NCBI RefSeq assembly: GCF_030064165.1
Contig: NZ_CP125947.1
Span: 1-64,000, forward strand
Direction of reading: 5' to 3'
DNA length: 64,000 bases
From: Comamonas resistens
GTDB taxonomy: Bacteria > Pseudomonadota > Gammaproteobacteria > Burkholderiales > Burkholderiaceae_C
Positions 62,488 to 64,000 of the stretch are shown here, one piece after another. A program made the translations under genes and the position numbers. The notes under the pieces were generated by a model that saw only the letters and a program-made list of their open reading frames with translations, had not been told where the DNA came from and searched no databases. Numbering within the stretch: position 1 is the stretch's first letter; every line of letters begins with the position of its first letter.

Positions 62488-62931
62488 TTAGCGGCTTTGA
62501 CGATCCATGGCTCGGGCCAGGTCGGCCATCAGGCGCGCATCCTGCAGAGCGGCGTTCCAGACGCGTTCATCGGCAGCGGCTTGCTGGCGGCTGCGGCTCC
62601 AGCCACGATAGGCAGAGCGCAGCATCTGGATGGCGCGACGGGCAGGTGTGGAGAACAGTGCGATGGCGGCGAAAGCCATGGTCCACAGAACCATCCAGGC
62701 GGTCAGCATGGGAACATTGCCCTGCAGCTCAGAGGATTCGATCCAGTGGGCAAGCACCACCACCAAGGCAGCTGCACCAGCGATCAGATAGCTCAGCAGG
62801 GGCTGACGTGGATATTCCACACGACGACGGGCCGGTGCTGCGGCAGAGGCCAGACGCTCTTCTTCAGCTTGATAGATACGCACCGTACCTGGGTGCTCGA
62901 CACAATAGGAGTTGTAAATAAAGTTGCTCAT
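62488..62931 (-). CDS. Membrane protein of unknown function
   Basis: The 147-residue protein starts MSNFIYNSYCVEHPGTVRIY. It has two membrane helices (SYLIAGAAALVVVLAHWI near 48-65 and LTAWMVLWTMAFAAIALF near 76-93) and a charged, helical C-terminal cytoplasmic part. The ATG at 62,967 is less likely, because 62,931 follows the conserved-looking start. I recognise no family. It is divergent from a LysR gene with an operator-like palindrome between them. Confidence 0.6.
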   Translation of the reverse strand: MSNFIYNSYCVEHPGTVRIYQAEEERLASAAAPARRRVEYPRQPLLSYLIAGAAALVVVLAHWIESSELQGNVPMLTAWMVLWTMAFAAIALFSTPARRAIQMLRSAYRGWSRSRQQAAADERVWNAALQDARLMADLARAMDRQSR

Positions 62932-62987
62932 GGCAGTAAACCCTTTGACCCACGCTTTTGGCGACATGCCCGGGGAATAGGTAGAAC

Positions 62988-63005
62988 TATAGGGATTACC
63001 CTATA
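62988..63005. promoter_or_regulatory. Perfect palindrome between the membrane protein and LysR genes
   Basis: TATAGGG (62,988-62,994) and CCCTATA (62,999-63,005) are perfect 7-base arms with a 4-base spacer. The form fits the T-N11-A recognition box of LysR-type regulators. It is 57 and 62 bases from the two divergent start codons. Confidence 0.65.
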
Positions 63006-63066
63006 TTCATTCAAATTTATATTTTGAATCTGTAGCATTCATGCTGGTGATGTATTGGAGAAAGTC

Positions 63067-64000
63067 ATGCCCTTGAACTTCCGCTCGCTGGATCTCAATC
63101 TGCTGCGTGTGTTCGATGAGGTCATGTCCGAGCGCAGCCTGACCAGGGCCGCTCACAAGCTCAACATCACCCAGCCAGCCGTCAGCAATGCCATGCGCCG
63201 CCTGCGCGAGGTGCTGGGCGATGAGCTGCTGGTACGCCAGGGTCAGGGCGTGGAGCCCACGCCGCGTGCGCAGGTTCTGTGGCCGGTGGTCAGAGAGGCC
63301 ATGCAGCAGCTGGAGGGTGTGCTGGCCCCCGATGACTTCAACCCCGCGACGGCCGATACCACCTTTGTGATCGCCATGGCTGACGCCACGGCGGCCACGC
63401 TGATCCCGCCGCTATATCCCATTCTTGAAAAAGAAGCCCCGGGCATCAGCGTGCGCTTGTTGCCGCTGACCACGCGCGATCCGCGCCCGCTGCTGGACGA
63501 CGGCCAGGCCGACATGGCCGTGGGCTATTTCCCCGCCGTGCTGGCCGATCTGACGGCCCGTGCCCAGGCCGGTGCACTGGTGGCCTTCGACAGCCGCCGT
63601 CTGTACGAAGGTGAATACCTGTGTGTGATGCGCAAGGGCCACCCGCTGGAGCATGTGCCACTCACGCTGGACAACTACTGCGCGGAGCGCCATATGCTTG
63701 TGAGCTTTTCGGGCCGGTCTTTCGGCTTCATCGATGAAGCCTTGGCCTCGCTGGGCCGTTCGCGTGATGTGGTGCTCACGGTCAACCAGTTCTTCACGGC
63801 CGCGCGCGTGGTGATCAACTCCGATCTGCTGACCATCTTGCCGCGCCACTTCGTGCCCGTGACGGGCATGCAGGAGCAGCTGGTGCTGCGCGAGCTGCCG
63901 TTTGACGTCACGCCCGTGCATGTGGACGCGCTGTGGCGCCGCCGCGGCCCGCATCCCCAGGCCTATGACTGGCTGCTCAGGACGCTGACGCGGGCGGCGG
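63067..64000 (+). CDS. LysR-family transcriptional regulator (truncated by window end)
   Basis: At least 311 residues are read before the window ends; no stop is reached. It starts MPLNFRSLDLNLLRVFDEVM with GGAG 5-8 bases upstream. The winged helix is clear (SLTRAAHKLNITQPAVSNAM near 24-43). An effector-binding domain follows, with DGQADMAVGYFPAVLADL near 140-158. It probably controls the divergent membrane-protein gene, the target being inferred from position. The effector is unknown. Confidence 0.9.
   Translation, partial: MPLNFRSLDLNLLRVFDEVMSERSLTRAAHKLNITQPAVSNAMRRLREVLGDELLVRQGQGVEPTPRAQVLWPVVREAMQQLEGVLAPDDFNPATADTTFVIAMADATAATLIPPLYPILEKEAPGISVRLLPLTTRDPRPLLDDGQADMAVGYFPAVLADLTARAQAGALVAFDSRRLYEGEYLCVMRKGHPLEHVPLTLDNYCAERHMLVSFSGRSFGFIDEALASLGRSRDVVLTVNQFFTAARVVINSDLLTILPRHFVPVTGMQEQLVLRELPFDVTPVHVDALWRRRGPHPQAYDWLLRTLTRAA

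Overview
The window looks like the replication-origin side of a beta-proteobacterial chromosome of the Comamonas type (Burkholderiales, Comamonadaceae). It opens exactly at the dnaA start codon. It is GC-rich, and it carries an aerobic benzoyl-CoA epoxidation (box) operon, a BktB-type thiolase, a Bug-family (TctC) binding protein, GTP-dependent PEP carboxykinase and many small glutathione S-transferase, AraC, LysR and MFS genes. The species assignment rests on protein and operon patterns, not on a database search. I found no rRNA, tRNA, transposase, prophage or CRISPR array.

Layout. 0-5.4 kb: dnaA, dnaN, gyrB. 5.4-6.6 kb: a glutathione S-transferase and a YkgJ-type cysteine-cluster protein. 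6.7-14.5 kb (minus strand): a heavy-metal RND efflux operon (adaptor, CzcA-type pump, outer-membrane channel) followed by its own response regulator and sensor kinase. 14.5-19.0 kb: two AT-rich gene-free stretches on either side of a DinG-type helicase, both with DnaA boxes. 19.0-23.0 kb: PagL-like deacylase, Spy-like protein, RdgC, thiolase. 23.1-24.2 kb: cueR-copZ copper unit. 24.2-29.0 kb: chemoreceptor, Old Yellow Enzyme, GST, BLUF photoreceptor, FMN reductase. 29.2-35.0 kb: mnmG-rsmG-lysE-parA-hydrolase-parB. 35-39.9 kb: aldolase, M20 peptidase, and an MFS/AraC divergent pair. 40-42.8 kb: an ECF sigma factor, a membrane partner and a sulfite dehydrogenase pair. 42.8-50.6 kb: methyltransferase, two lipoproteins, FAD oxidase, TctC and BMP binding proteins, cobalamin adenosyltransferase, HD-domain protein. 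50.7-55.3 kb: boxC-boxB-boxA. 55.6-64 kb: threonine deaminase, slipin, a second MFS/AraC pair, a 45-residue membrane peptide gene, pckG, a small membrane protein and a truncated LysR gene.

The most interesting signal is at 18.0-18.8 kb. Two modules share one geometry: an AT-rich run, then five trinucleotides (TAG-NNN-TAG-TAG-TAA), then exactly 14 bases, then a DnaA box or near-box. This is the arrangement described for DnaA-trio unwinding elements. Five perfect TGTGGATAA boxes lie in the two gene-free stretches around the helicase gene, four with perfect parS cores (plus one degenerate site) lie at 23.1-33.5 kb, and a possible small RNA with its own promoter and terminators sits between the two trio modules. 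I propose that the working oriC is here, about 18 kb from dnaA. The base before dnaA is outside the window, so a conventional dnaA-proximal origin cannot be excluded.

Other new-looking points are: a repeat family that begins at the stop codons of rsmG and boxB and just after that of pckG; operator-like repeats with the same 19-bp period in both AraC/MFS intergenic regions; a perfect palindrome in front of the LysR gene; a clear CueR-type promoter with a 19-bp spacer; and an HD protein whose residues fit the diiron oxygenase branch of that superfamily.
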